DNA of 64,000 nt from Hyaloscypha bicolor E (Eukaryota > Ascomycota > Leotiomycetes > Helotiales > Hyaloscyphaceae), in NCBI RefSeq assembly GCF_002865645.1, contig NW_020194620.1, forward strand, positions 131,353 to 195,352, given 5' to 3'. Below are positions 35,218-46,960 of this stretch, piece by piece. Each line of letters begins with the position of its first letter. The stretch's first letter is position 1. The notes under the pieces are model-generated. The model was not told the DNA's origin. It made no database searches and saw nothing but the letters and a program-made list of their open reading frames with translations. The position numbers and the translations under genes were made by a program.

Positions 35218-38200
35218 TATACTTTATTAAAAAAAAAGCTTAAAGTTCTTTAGAAATATCTTAATACTAGCCTAGAGAAAGAATAAATCCGTTATTTTAC
35301 TAGCCTAGCTAATACCCTAATTATATTTATTCTAAAGAAAGAAAATAGCCTATATCTATATATTAATTACTAAAATCTAAATAAAATTACTATTAAGAAC
35401 TAAATACTATTACTACTTATTAGTAAAACTATAAATAGGCTTTATAAAGTAAAAATATATATAAAACTAGACTTAAAAAATACTTATTATTAGTTATAAA
35501 TACGAGAAAATAATAAGTAAAAAATAATATTTCAAGTATTATATTATATTTTTTAGATTATCTAATATTCTAGTAATATTTCAGGTATATATTAATTATA
35601 TACTAGTAGGCCTTATAAATATTATTTATATAGTTTATTTAGATAATATTTTAATTTATTTAGAGAACCTAAAATAATATATAATAATAGTTTAATATAT
35701 ATTCGAGTAATTATAATAATACTAGCTCTTTATAAACTTAGTAAAATATAAGTTTAATATAAAGAGAATAAAGTTCCTGGAATTTATAATTAGCTTAAAT
35801 AATATAGAAATAGAAGCTAGCCAGGTTATAGCTATTAGGAAATAGCTAGCTCTAAAAAATAATATTTAAGAAATTCAAGTATTTCTGGATTTTACTAACT
35901 TTTACTAGAGATTTATTTATAAATACTCTAAAATAATAAAAGAATTAACTAATTTATTAAAAACTAGTAAAAACTCGTAATATTATTTTAGCTAGATAAA
36001 TAAAGTAAATAAAGCTTTTAAGGAACTATAAATTATATTTATAATAGTACTAATTCTTTATTATTTTAACCTAGCTTTAAAGATTTATATAGAAATAGAT
36101 ATTTTAGGATTCGTAATTATAGATATGATTTCCTAGCTCTTTAATAAGAAAGCAAAAGCTAGGTAATATTCTATTACTTTTTATTTAAAGAAAATAACTA
36201 TAATTAAGAATAAATATAAGATATATAATTTAGAACTCTTAGTTATTATTCTAGTACTTTATACTTAGTAATATTACCTAGTATATATGTAATATATTAT
36301 TATTATTAAAATAAATTATAATAACTTGAAATATTTTATAATTAAGAGAAAACTAAATAATTAATAAATAAAATAAGTAAAAAAGCTAGCTATTTTTAAT
36401 TTTATCTTAGAATACTAGCCAAAGTATAATAATCCTACTAATAGGCTATTAAGAAGGCTAGACTTTATAGTAAATATAAATAAAAATACTTTATTACTTA
36501 TATTTTATAATAAGCTATAGAATATAGAATAGAGAACCCTATAAATAGTAATAATAGAATACTATACTATTCCTATAATACTATAATTTAAGGCCTAGGA
36601 AAGAGGAAATAAGTATTTCTTAATTAGTAAGATACTAAGAAATTCTAAAAAAGAAGTCTATTTTAGTAATAGAATAATACTAGAAATATTATTACTTGAG
36701 TCTATTACTAGTATTACTAGTTATAAATAATATATATTATAAATTCTAGCTATATAAGTAGCTAGGTCCGAAATAGTATATAAGAAAAGCAGAAAAATAT
36801 TACTTAAATTACTATTATAATACTAAAAGCTTAATTTATTAATATAATACTAGTAATATAAATAGTTCTTAAAAGGAACTTTTATTAAAGCTATTAAAAC
36901 TTGAGAACTTAATATATCTAGGTTATTAAAATATTAGAGTACTATCTATATACTAAATAAGCTAGTTCTTAAAAAAAATTATTATAAGCTAATTATAATA
37001 ATCCTATAAATAGGTATTTTAGTACTAGTAAGATACTAAAGATTCTCTAAAAAAAAGTACTTCTAGTAAAATATAAAAAACTATATTAGAACTTGCCCTA
37101 TATATTAATAAACTAAAATAAAGAAATATTTATTATATAGTATACTTAATTTATTTCTTCTCTCCTCTAAGCCATAGTAAGAAATTACTATAGACTTTAT
37201 TATAAAACTGCCTTTTTTTAGGTTTTATAGTAAGATCTATAATTCTATATTTATTATTATTAATAAATATATGAAAATAATATAATATATTCTAATTACT
37301 AAGGAAATCTCGGCTCTTAAGTTAGTAGAGCTATTTATATATTATATTATTAAAGACTTTAATATACCTATAAATATAATTTCTAATAAAGAATCTATTT
37401 TTATAAGTAAGTTCTAATTAAGTCTATACTTTTATTTAAAGATTTAATAATAGCTAAATATAGTATTTTACTTATAAACTAATAGATAAATAGAGAATCT
37501 AAATCAAACTCTAAAATAATACTTAAGATATTATACTAGTTACTAGTAAAATAACTAGATAATAAAGCTTATTCTTATAAAATTCATATATAATAACTTT
37601 ATATATTTAATAATAGGAATTTCTCTATTCTATATATTATATAAATTCTATTCTAGTATTAAACTATATATTAAAAACAATATTCTAGAAAGAGAAGTAC
37701 TAGTAATATAAGAAAAAATATAAAGAATTCAAATAAAATAAGAGGTACTAGAGAAGTAATAATAAGAAGTAATAGATATATAGAAAAAGTACTATAATAA
37801 GAAATATATTAATAAGAAGTTTAATATATATAATAAAATCATATTTTATATAAAGAATATTTAATAGCTATAACCTAGTATAAAGCTAGTAAATAGATAT
37901 CTCGGCTTCTTTAAAGTTCTAGAAATTATAAGAATATATAAATAGATATATTACTTGGAATTACTACTATTATATTAAATCTATAATATTTTCTATATTT
38001 CTTTCTTAAAACTATAGTACCCGCAAGCTAGTACTATAGTAAAACCAGAACCGGTTAAGATTAAGGGCAAAAAAGAATTCGAGATAAAATTTATTATAGC
38101 CTATAAAAAAAGCAAAAAAGAAAGAAAGTATCTTATTTATTAAAAGGGCTACTTACTAGCAAATAATATATAGGAATTACTAAGTAATCTGGAAAATATA

Positions 38201-38300
38201 GCTTAAGAATTATAAGAATACTTAGAAAAAAGAAATATTATAATACTATTAGTTAAATAAAGGCATAAAAAATAAATGCTTTTATTAGGAAATTATTAAA
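35218..38300 (+). pseudogene. pol and chromodomain remnant of the outer element
   Basis: The frame resumes after the nested insertion with KLKVL, then a reverse transcriptase region with VYLDNIL (catalytic YxDD with Asp changed to Asn) at about 35632-35652, and RNase H at about 36050-36260. Integrase follows at about 37080-37700, with EITIDFI and NQTLE landmarks. A chromodomain at about 38077-38230 (KYLIY then KGYLLANN) marks it as a chromovirus-type Gypsy element. Numerous stops; not expressed. Confidence 0.8.
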
Positions 38301-39054
38301 AACCATATATTTATTTTTAGAAAAGCTATATAAAAATTATTAAGAATTCTAAAAACTCTAATTTCTATATTCTATAAATATTCTATTCTTATAACTATTT
38401 TTTATTATTCTTATTATTATTCTTATTAGGATTCTTTTGAGAAATAAATAATAAATTAGTTTATAAAGCTATTCGTTATTAGTAGGAAATAAAAAAGAAA
38501 TAAGCTTACTTAATACTAAAAAATATTAATTATATTATTAAGAGTACTTTATACTTATACTAAGCTAATAAGAATTACTTAACCTATTTCTTAAATTATT
38601 AGAAAAATCCGTTAGCCTTAAATAATAGCTTTAATATAAGAAATATATATAATTTAATATAAAAAAAAAGTAATAATAGCCTTTTTTCTTTCGGGTAAAA
38701 ATTAGGAAAAACACTTATATATATTAATAGCTTAAAAAAGGCAGTTTAATTATATTATATATACTTAAAAAACCTTAAATAATATTAGAATAGAGAATAA
38801 AAGAAAGGAATTTATAACTTATAAAATTATACTTCTTATTCTTAGAGTAATAGTAATTATATACCGAGTAATTATTACTCTTAATATAAGTAAGGTCAGG
38901 AAACTTAGTAATATTCTTGAAATATTAAAAATAGTAAGGGCAAATTAAGAATATAAGAGTATTAGCCAAACGGGTAGTAATAGGCTAATAAGTACTAAGA
39001 GAAGTATTTATCTTAATAAATAAAGAAGTAAAAGAGGAAATTAGAAAAGAACTT

Positions 39055-39146
39055 AAATAAAACTTAAATAAAACTTAAATAAAGCTTAAAGAAGCTTAAA
39101 GAAGCTTAAAGAAGCTTAAAGAAGCTTAAAGAAGGCTTAAAGAAGG
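39055..39146 (+). repeat. 10-11 bp tandem repeats near the 3' end of the outer element
   Basis: Three or more units of acttaaataaa grade into about five units of gaagcttaaa and then gaaggcttaaa. The array lies between the pol remnant and the 3' LTR in DNA where AT content begins to fall. Confidence 0.85.
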
Positions 39147-39672
39147 ATAAGAAGGAGCTGGGTATAATATTATAGTTAGGGAAAGGGAAGATTAATTAGT
39201 GGGAAAAGAGAGGCCTTTTTATAATACCCTTTCCCCGAATAGTAATCACGAATTCGGAACCAGTACTATACCAGGAATATCCAGAAAATTCTAAAAAAGG
39301 GATTTACGAATAAACCAGAAAATCGGATTAATTTTTCCAAGCTCTTGGGCCTATAGAGTAATAATTTATTCGCGAATAGAGGCTAAGTTAGGATTTATGA
39401 ACTAATTAGAAGACCGGAAAAGCTTTATAACTAATAGTATATACTATATCCGTACTACCTTTGAAAGGGGAAATCGCCAGAGGCAATTTGCGAGTTAACT
39501 AGGCAGGGTTAGTAAACTATATTCTTAAGTCTATTATCTGGCGTAATAATAGGGCAATTATAAGGAGTATTTGGGGAGGACTAGCGGCCGGAAAAGTTTC
39601 AGGGGGTCATTTATAAAGCCATTCGCAGTTCTCTCAGGCCTCTTGGGGACAAGGGCCCAGAGGGGGGGTTAA

Positions 39673-39999
39673 TGTAATGGGCACACGTAATGGCGCATGG
39701 ACAGGTATCAGATGTCGTGGATCTAGTTTCCTATTTTAGGTAAAGCTTGCGATCGGAATCATACGGGCGATCGGAATCGTACGGATCGCATGGGATCGTG
39801 TTTCCTAGTTAAGTAAAGTGCTTCGCAGGCTTGGCTAAGCACTAGGGAACATATAGGGAGACGCTCCTAGCTTTGGAAAGGGGCATTAATTAGTCTTTTG
39901 TTGGAATCAATTCTTGGAATCAGTTACACTTGCAAGCGTCACTCTGCAGCTTACTTACCTTGACTACTTGTGCTTCACCCTGCTATTACGTGCCTCACA
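39673..39999 (+). repeat. 3' LTR of the outer element, nearly unmutated (327 bp)
   Basis: Starts TGTAATGGGCACACG and ends CGTGCCTCACA, followed by the target duplication TAAAT. It keeps many CG and CA dinucleotides that the 5' copy has lost and has two instead of seven 18 bp units. Confidence 0.92.
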
Positions 40000-40087
40000 T
40001 AAATACAATATAAAATGCGAAAATGCAGAGTTTAATTAATTACTAGCACATACTAGTACTAGAAATCAAGAGAATAGAAAGCGTTAA

Positions 40088-40830
40088 TTATTTAAGAAAT
40101 CGTTTAATATTAGTAATGGTTGCAGAATTTTTAAATACTAACGAATTTGTCGACTCACATCTCACTGACGTAGCCTCAAGGAAGATGCTCTTGATTCTTG
40201 TTTCCATCCATTCGCTCGAAAAGGTCCAGATCATCCGATACAGATTGGCAGTCGGCTTTTCTACTATTCCAAAGGCACTCGTTCTCTCGAGCCAAACCCA
40301 TATCATGCTCCCAAGTTCCCAACAACATCTACTGAATATCATTTGTGACCCATGCGTTAAAATTCTAGATTTAAAGTGCTTGTGGAGTCAGAATAGTCCC
40401 CAAGCCTTGTTGACCTGGCCGATAACTTTTGATAGCTACGATGTCAGGTTCAACGAGTGTGATCTTAATCCAAATGCTGAAGAGTTTGTATGTATTCATT
40501 TTCTTTCTCGGAAATCTCCACTTATCCACTGGGAACTCTACCCTGCACCTTTTGGTTACAAAATCGGATGGTGAAGAAAAGATTGTATTCAAGCAAGTTG
40601 GATATTTTTGTTGTGCGTTAGAGGAGGTGAATCGGTATCCTGGATTTTTAGACTGTGCGTATTCTATCCAGGACAAAAGGACAGCCAGTGTTTGCCAGAG
40701 GATTACAGTTGCCTGGGCTCTGGGAAATAAACGCTGTGGCAGAGTGCGCGCTAAGTACGAAGACAACGGCATAAAGTATCGGGAATACAGGGCATTTTCA
40801 CCCTTGGTGCTCTACTGGGTGCGGATTTAG
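40088..40830. other. Coding-like stretch of uncertain strand
   Basis: Right of the retrotransposons the composition returns to normal. Overlapping frames are open on both strands: 40116-40574 and 40429-40830 on plus, 40088-40342 and 40371-40772 on minus. The plus frames could join as exons (DSYDVRFNECDLNPN then an acidic/aromatic C-terminus), but no splice pair is compelling and no family is recognised. It may be a decayed single gene. Confidence 0.3.
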
Positions 40831-41272
40831 GGTAGACGCTCACTATAAGCCTCTATATCCCTAGGTAATGCTCCTTAAATCGGCATAAAGAGGCGCTATA
40901 AGACCTCCGCAGGGGATAAGTAGATCTTCTAGGGTTATAGCGCTATTGGTAGAGTAACTTTAGCGCTCGGACGCTAAACAAGCAACTATTATAGGCCTCC
41001 TTAGTGAAGATTCCCTTGTAAGTACAGGGGGGAAGCCCTGAAAAGGTGTGGTCGCCCTTGTCGAAGGCGTAAATACTGCTTTTAGGGGAAGGGCCTGGAA
41101 ATATAGAGCCCTATACCGAGTTTACCACCTTAATCTGTACGCCGGAGATTCTAAAAGTCTCCCAATGCCTTGTATTCCTGATACTTTATGCCGTTGTCTT
41201 CGTATTGTCAACTCTCTCTTTCTCGCCTGGGTGTGCATGATCTGCATCACTTTGGCAGCTGATGTGGACTCT
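40831..41272. other. Unassigned unique-looking DNA
   Basis: 440 bp of mid-GC sequence with one 83-codon plus frame (41048-41299) that runs into the MITE. No features recognised. Confidence 0.3.
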
Positions 41273-41280
41273 GCTCCAGG

Positions 41281-41855
41281 CAGTGTGTCAAAGAATTAAT
41301 CACATTAATCAGATTAATCAGATTAATCATGATTAGATTAGATTAGAATACGATTAACGTAATTCAGATTTTTTTTGATTAGATTAGAATAATTAATCTG
41401 ATTAATCATAATTAATCTAATTAATCTGTCACGTGACTATAGTAAATTAATATTTACTTAATAATTATTCAATAACTAAGGTATTTATTAAGTAGCCCTA
41501 GTCAAACTAAGCTAGGGCTTATATAATAGTAGCTAAATACTAACTTTTAATAATAATAAACTAGTTATTTTCCTCGGAATCTCTATATTCCCCCTTTTAT
41601 TATTTGGCTTCGACTCGCTTACTAAGCGTTACTGCCCCTAATTAGCGTAGTGCTAGAGCCAGAGCGGGCAGGAGCGTTACCAGGTTTGGCTAGCGCTATC
41701 ACGTGTTAGGGTCACGTACGGACTAATTAGATTAATCAGATTAATCATGATTAATCTAATTAATATGTGAATAGAATATGATTAATGAGTTTTTTTCGTA
41801 AATAGATTAGATTAATGGCCATTAATCTAATCTAATCTAATCATTTGACACACTG
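41281..41855 (+). mobile_element. hAT-like MITE, 575 bp, with 8 bp target duplication
   Basis: The terminal inverted repeats are CAGTGTGTCAAA and its exact complement TTTGACACACTG. Both sides are flanked by GCTCCAGG (41273-41280 and 41856-41863). An 8 bp duplication with CAGTG-type ends is diagnostic of the hAT superfamily. The subterminal 100 bp on each side are packed with attaatc/gattaat repeats in both orientations; the centre carries CACGTG-type sites and no coding frame. It is non-autonomous. Confidence 0.93.
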
Positions 41856-41863
41856 GCTCCAGG

Positions 41864-44565
41864 TAACACATAGGATCGCTGTGTATGCCAGATTAAACAG
41901 AGATAATCGAAGGAATTGGAGTCCATGTGATACTATTCTAAAGACTTTCTGAGACCCTTCTTCCCATAGCTTGTTAATAGTTAATACTCTGTGTTTTTAC
42001 TGGTTGTGAAATAAAGAGAACTTTCGTATATAAAATCTCGGTCACCTCGGTCAGTAGTTTTAGCGCCGCAAACTTGTTTTTCGGGGACCACTAAAGGTGA
42101 AGCTGAAGCTTTAGCATTAGGCCAAGTGAAATCAAAAGCAGCCCCTGTCAGAAAGGACAAGCAATTATTAGTAACCTGGAATAACTCTTTCAATGATCAG
42201 ACTGTAAGCTCTCTAGATACAATGTGACTTTCGGTCAATATCTTAAGCTATAGCCTCTGATCTGGCGAGCGAAACAAGAAACGTGTGGTTTTGAATATCG
42301 GCTTTGAGAGAAGGTCGTTAAGAACCCCGATATCTTACGAGGGTATCTACCTAGACTAGTATCATCTTTTGTAGGCTAGGGGACAAGATCAATAATCAAA
42401 CTGTCGTAGAGCTAAGGTGCTGAGAAGGGAGATTTGCGAAGGAAAACAACTCACTTGTCACTAGTTAAACCCTGAAGTACTAAGAGCAGATTGCCAGGGT
42501 CAAAGTGTTTAACTAGTTTAGCCCAACCGTTTTCTATGTTATATCCAATTTTCAAGCTTTTTCATGGCTTCTTACATGTATCACCCTCCTCCTTTGGTAG
42601 TTCTGGAAGAAGATCCGGAGGGGGGTATCACATATCGATTTTCGAGTTGTGTTCCCAGCCTCCAGATTGCCACTCTCTTTCTTTTGCGTTATTCTGAGCC
42701 GCATTCTCCTGTATGTAGAGGTTAGCTATATTTACCTTGTATAATCGCCTCAGCACTTCGGCAAATTGTGTATATTCCTTTGAGGTCCCTTCAATGCCTC
42801 TCTGGTATTAGAGTTGAGATCTTGTTAATTGTCCTGCTATACTAGTTTCTGGGGGGTCGGAGGTCTCGAGTGTGGTGTCCAGTTCCTTATTCGAGTGCGA
42901 GCTGGCTTTGTCCAAATACAGTGCCACAAGTGAGCAAGAGTTTCTCGACTAGCACTCCTGTTCCACTTGTTTATAATCTCGCAGGGAATCACAGATAGCG
43001 TATCCGTCTCTCAAGCCAGCTGCCCTTGATATATTAGGACACCGGATGCCCGACGATTCCGCTCTCGCTTTGCTTGCTGTCGTGGGACGGTGTTGACCTG
43101 AGTCGGAATATTATGGGAGGAAAGTTCCGCCAAGTCACAGTTAGTCACTGGCGCTGCAGAAACGGGACAGCGGCTTACCTACTGTGTGCTCACCAAGGTC
43201 GAGGGTCCCGGCCTCCAGATGACGACTGCCGGCCGCGGACAGCTGGGAAATGGTTGATCATCTCTACAAGTCTGTTCCACTAATTCATTCGCAGACATTT
43301 GTAAAGATTGTGTAGGGTAGGCGGTCACTGTTGTGAAAGGATCGACTGTGCAGTCTACAATAAAAAGGAGAGCAGCAACGTTAAGCGTTGAAATATTTCT
43401 TTCGGTTTGGGACTGTTCCACTTCCGTTCTTGTTCCCTGCGGCCTGGGAGATCGTCTATGTCTGTATGGAGTTTGTTGTAATAATAATTGCTTCACCATG
43501 AACATTCTCGTCTGCCTCGTCATGAATTATTGGCCTGTCTGATTAGCAACTTCCTGGAATCAGATGCTGCAGTCCTGTCATCCATAGGGCTCTCTGGTTA
43601 CCAAGAATCCGCGACTGGAAACCCGTTGCGCCGCTCCTAAGAAAGAACGGCGGACCGAAGGGTGGTGGTCAAAGTAATGAGAAACTGTGCTCTTCGCTAG
43701 CCATCGGAGGAATCGGTAAGAGAACCTTTTTTCGCTTAACTTCCTCGTCTCAAAGAAAAGTATATCCTCACTGTCCATTATACTACAGCCAGGTTTATAC
43801 TTTATTATTAATCACATACGTGAAATTATAATAAATAAGAAGGCTCAAATCCGGTTACTAACCCTCTAATTTACTGGATTTACTCGCTTAGAAATGTGTA
43901 ATTAAGTACAAAGCTAATTATAATATAATAAATAATTAACTCTTTAGTTTAATAAAGGTTTAAAAATAAGTCATTTAATAAATACTATTATTTTATAAGC
44001 ACGTATTTCACAGGCTTACTCTAGTTATTTAAAGCCTAAAAGTTAAAGATAAGCTCTTAATTAAGGCTAAAAACCTAAATTTCAATATATAGATTTAGAG
44101 GAAGTAATTAACCTTCTCTTATAATTTTAGAACCCACGTATAGAGAGATATATGAGCTGCGAGAAGCCCTATAACTTGAGGTATTAATAGGGTTTTCTCC
44201 GTTTTAGTAGATCATGGCAGAATGCCCTAAGCGAAGCCCCTTGCGGGACAGGCTAGGCTGTCATAAACGTCGCTGGAGATGCCTCGGCATTCATCATCAA
44301 TCAAATTCATCGCCTCTATGACGGGATTTAGATCTTTCATCCATCAAACACACTCAGACGATTGACTTACTGAGGATGCCTCCTGGCAGTGTGCCATTGG
44401 ATTGCAATTCCAGTGGCTTGGAAACAGTGGTCCTACTTTTCACGTTTTCTGCTACCTTCGCACAGGACGGCTTGATGAATCAGCCCGTACATGTTCCGAG
44501 GCGCCGTGTCCGTTTTCAGCGAACCGCTTCAGAAGCCCGACAACAACAGATGGGCATGGTGGCCC
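41864..44565. other. Gene-poor DNA with a short AT-rich block
   Basis: 2.7 kb. 41864-43790 has mixed composition and only short, unsupported frames. 43795-44165 is AT-rich and RIP-like. 44170-44565 is the 3' flank of the hydrolase gene. No gene could be supported. Confidence 0.4.
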
Positions 44566-46029
44566 TTAAGCCTCCCCTCTGGTCAAGTGCGCTACTCTAT
44601 CTGGTCCTACTACGCCCTGCCAAAGCTCGACACTTCTCTTCTCCGCTGTCCAACCCAATCTAACCATCATCTCCAAGCCCTCCAAAACCAAATCAATCGA
44701 CTTCCAGTCCCCTGCATACTCAATGCCCGGAATCGCAGCAGGCACAAGTCTTGCCCTGCTCCCCTTCTCATACCGCAAATTAGGCTCTCCGTCCTCATCA
44801 CCCTCAACAATCAATTCCTTTCCACGATCAGCCCACGTACCCTTCCACTCGACCCATCTCTTGTCCACCCGAGCCCCATACGCACAAAATGGTACCGTAC
44901 CAAAAGGTGTCCTGCCATCAAAATACGGAATCGGAGCCCATTTCTTCAGATACGAAATGGCATGGAATACCTTGGCCCATACCGCAAAGCCTGCTGCTGA
45001 GTTGGTCATGATGCAAATCCCGCAATCATCCCAAGCCTTTTCCTCCAACAGTCGATCCTCTTTCCCACTTTGGGGGCGCAAGTCTGCGTACCCCATAACG
45101 AAGCATTCCCATCCAGGGAAGTTCGATCCTCCATGCCCAAACGCAATACCCGGATCTCTCGGCGCAATCCACATCAACGCCATCGTATTAGCCACCTCTT
45201 CCAGCATCTGCGCCGCTATCTCCTTCTCCAAAAACTCCTTGCCATCACCACTTTCCAGCGACCGGTGCATCGCTCTCACAACTTTCAAAAGATCACTCGG
45301 CGTAGTCCATAAACCCGCGGCCGCTTTCTCGGGTTGAATATGCCATCGGACATCGGATGGCGTATACCCCGTGAAATGCGCTCTCGTAACATTCGTCTCC
45401 CCTTCTGCGAGAGCGTAGAACGATCGTGTCATTTCCAGTGGCCCCAGAACAAGCTCTTTCACCAGTTCCGCAAAATCTTTTCCCGTCACAGCCTCAAGAA
45501 CGATTTGCAGGACAGTCATCCCGCCTCCGGAATATGAAAACGCATACCCTGGGAATCCTTGCACCCGGACTTGAAGTGTGTTCGCGGGCGCTTTCCCAGA
45601 GAGCAGGACCTCCGTACTCGGTGCCTCTTTAGAGTACCCAGGGAATCCGCCGACGGTAAGTCCAGATGTATGGCTCATGATATGTTTGACTGTAATTTCC
45701 TGCAACAACGTTTTGGTGTAGGGAGTTTCCAGAATCTCTACTGTTTGTCTGGGGATGACGTCGACGATTTTGTCTTCCAGCTTTAGCTTTCCTGCCTGAA
45801 CTAAGCGCATCGTCGCCATTCCAGTGATGGTTTTCGATATACTGCATGCTTGGAATAGTGTCTCTGAGTTATCGCCCATTGTTGAGATACATTTGGAAGC
45901 AATAGAGCCGTGGTCCAGAACAGCGATTGAGACGGACGGCGATCCGATTTCGGCGAGAACATCTGCTGTGGATGCATTTACTGTGCCTTGAGAGCTGATA
46001 AGATGCTCTAATTCATTGAAGAAATCCAT
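44566..46029 (-). CDS. Class C beta-lactamase-like serine hydrolase
   Basis: A single-exon gene of 487 residues in the beta-lactamase/transpeptidase-like family (PF00144). Fungal members act as esterases or hydrolases and often sit beside biosynthetic genes. The nucleophile motif SISK (Ser63, Lys66) lies in LFQACSISKTITG. A Tyr-containing YSGGG follows at about 166-170, and the third motif HGG in FGHGGSNFPGW near 305. Other family landmarks are IMSHTSGLTVGGFPGY and GLWTTPSDLLKVV. There is no signal peptide, so it is probably cytosolic. The ATG at 46029 has a fair context and upstream frame is closed. The gene stands alone between AT-rich blocks; no biosynthetic partner is visible. The substrate cannot be inferred. 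Confidence 0.9.
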   Translation of the reverse strand: MDFFNELEHLISSQGTVNASTADVLAEIGSPSVSIAVLDHGSIASKCISTMGDNSETLFQACSISKTITGMATMRLVQAGKLKLEDKIVDVIPRQTVEILETPYTKTLLQEITVKHIMSHTSGLTVGGFPGYSKEAPSTEVLLSGKAPANTLQVRVQGFPGYAFSYSGGGMTVLQIVLEAVTGKDFAELVKELVLGPLEMTRSFYALAEGETNVTRAHFTGYTPSDVRWHIQPEKAAAGLWTTPSDLLKVVRAMHRSLESGDGKEFLEKEIAAQMLEEVANTMALMWIAPRDPGIAFGHGGSNFPGWECFVMGYADLRPQSGKEDRLLEEKAWDDCGICIMTNSAAGFAVWAKVFHAISYLKKWAPIPYFDGRTPFGTVPFCAYGARVDKRWVEWKGTWADRGKELIVEGDEDGEPNLRYEKGSRARLVPAAIPGIEYAGDWKSIDLVLEGLEMMVRLGWTAEKRSVELWQGVVGPDRVAHLTRGEA

Positions 46030-46960
46030 TTTATTTCCGGTGATGTCTTTCTTACAATGAAACTTGTTACCTTTGTCTCTGTACTTATTTCGAAAAAAAC
46101 GTCTCTCTATTTGAGCTTTGTTTGGTACTGTACTTCTCGAAAGACCACGTCAGCAAGGAATATAGCCTGATTGCATTGCGGCAGCCTACGTGAATCACAG
46201 TTTGGGGGCTGAAATCGCGGGGGGGAAAGGTGGGTTGACTCCATGCGAAACATTTCTCCAGAGTCTATGATTTGCGCCACCTATTCTGCACCACCCCCCA
46301 ACTCTATATCTCATTCTTTCAAACAGAGCCCATTTTGACCTATCATTCTATTAATTACAATGACAAATAGCGCGATCCAAACACAGCTCAATGACCCTGT
46401 TAGTGTAAGCCGAGAAAACATTCGGATTTCGATAAGGACAACTCGAAAATGATCGTTCTGATTCCTTATAGTGCGACTTCATCAAAGCCGTGACAGTGAG
46501 TTTCATGTGGTTATATCTGTCTTTCATGTCTCTATCTAGGTGTTTCTGTGGGCATCTATTAAGGAAACAATTCAATGCAACCCTTTACTAGGGTTCGCAC
46601 TGTTTTCTAGCCCCTCTGCTACTTCTATGATTCTGTTTATTACTTGTATATGCCGATATGTGTTGTCTCTAAAGAAAAATCTGCCATTGCTGTGCTCTGT
46701 TATAACTAGTGACGGGCGGAGATAGGAGTAGAGATAATGAGGGAGTGCGACGGCGGCGGCGGCGAGAAGCAGGGGGAACGGGGAGAGAGGCGGCGGCACC
46801 CAGACGAGACTGAGATTGGCAGCGACATCTATACACCCAAAGCCAGCGATTGTAGCTATAACACATACGAAAAGAATAACGAGGATCCGTGACCTGGTGG
46901 AGGCTTTCCCAATTAATAGTGTTCTAACGCTAACCGTTGAGCCAATACCTGTAGCTAATA
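46030..46960. promoter_or_regulatory. Upstream region of the hydrolase gene
   Basis: 930 bp of ordinary composition. The first 300 bp should hold the hydrolase promoter. A GGC-repeat patch (cggcggcggcggcg, about 46750) lies inside a small unsupported frame (46737-46892). Nothing else recognised. Confidence 0.35.

Larger units (their letters stand above)
26762..39999 (+). mobile_element. RIP-degraded chromodomain Ty3/Gypsy LTR retrotransposon (outer element)
   Basis: A complete insertion: 5' LTR 26762-27178, 3' LTR 39673-39999, flanked by TAAAT at 26757-26761 and 40000-40004. The intact LTR form starts TGTAATGGGC and ends GCCTCACA. The two LTRs align throughout, differing almost only by C/T and G/A transitions plus five extra 18 bp units in the 5' copy. 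Without the nested element (29109-35212) it is about 7.1 kb, normal for the family. The domain order on the plus strand is gag with a zinc knuckle, protease, reverse transcriptase, integrase, chromodomain. A purine-rich tract (about 39656-39669) precedes the 3' LTR. All frames are closed by stops, so it is inactive. Confidence 0.93.
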
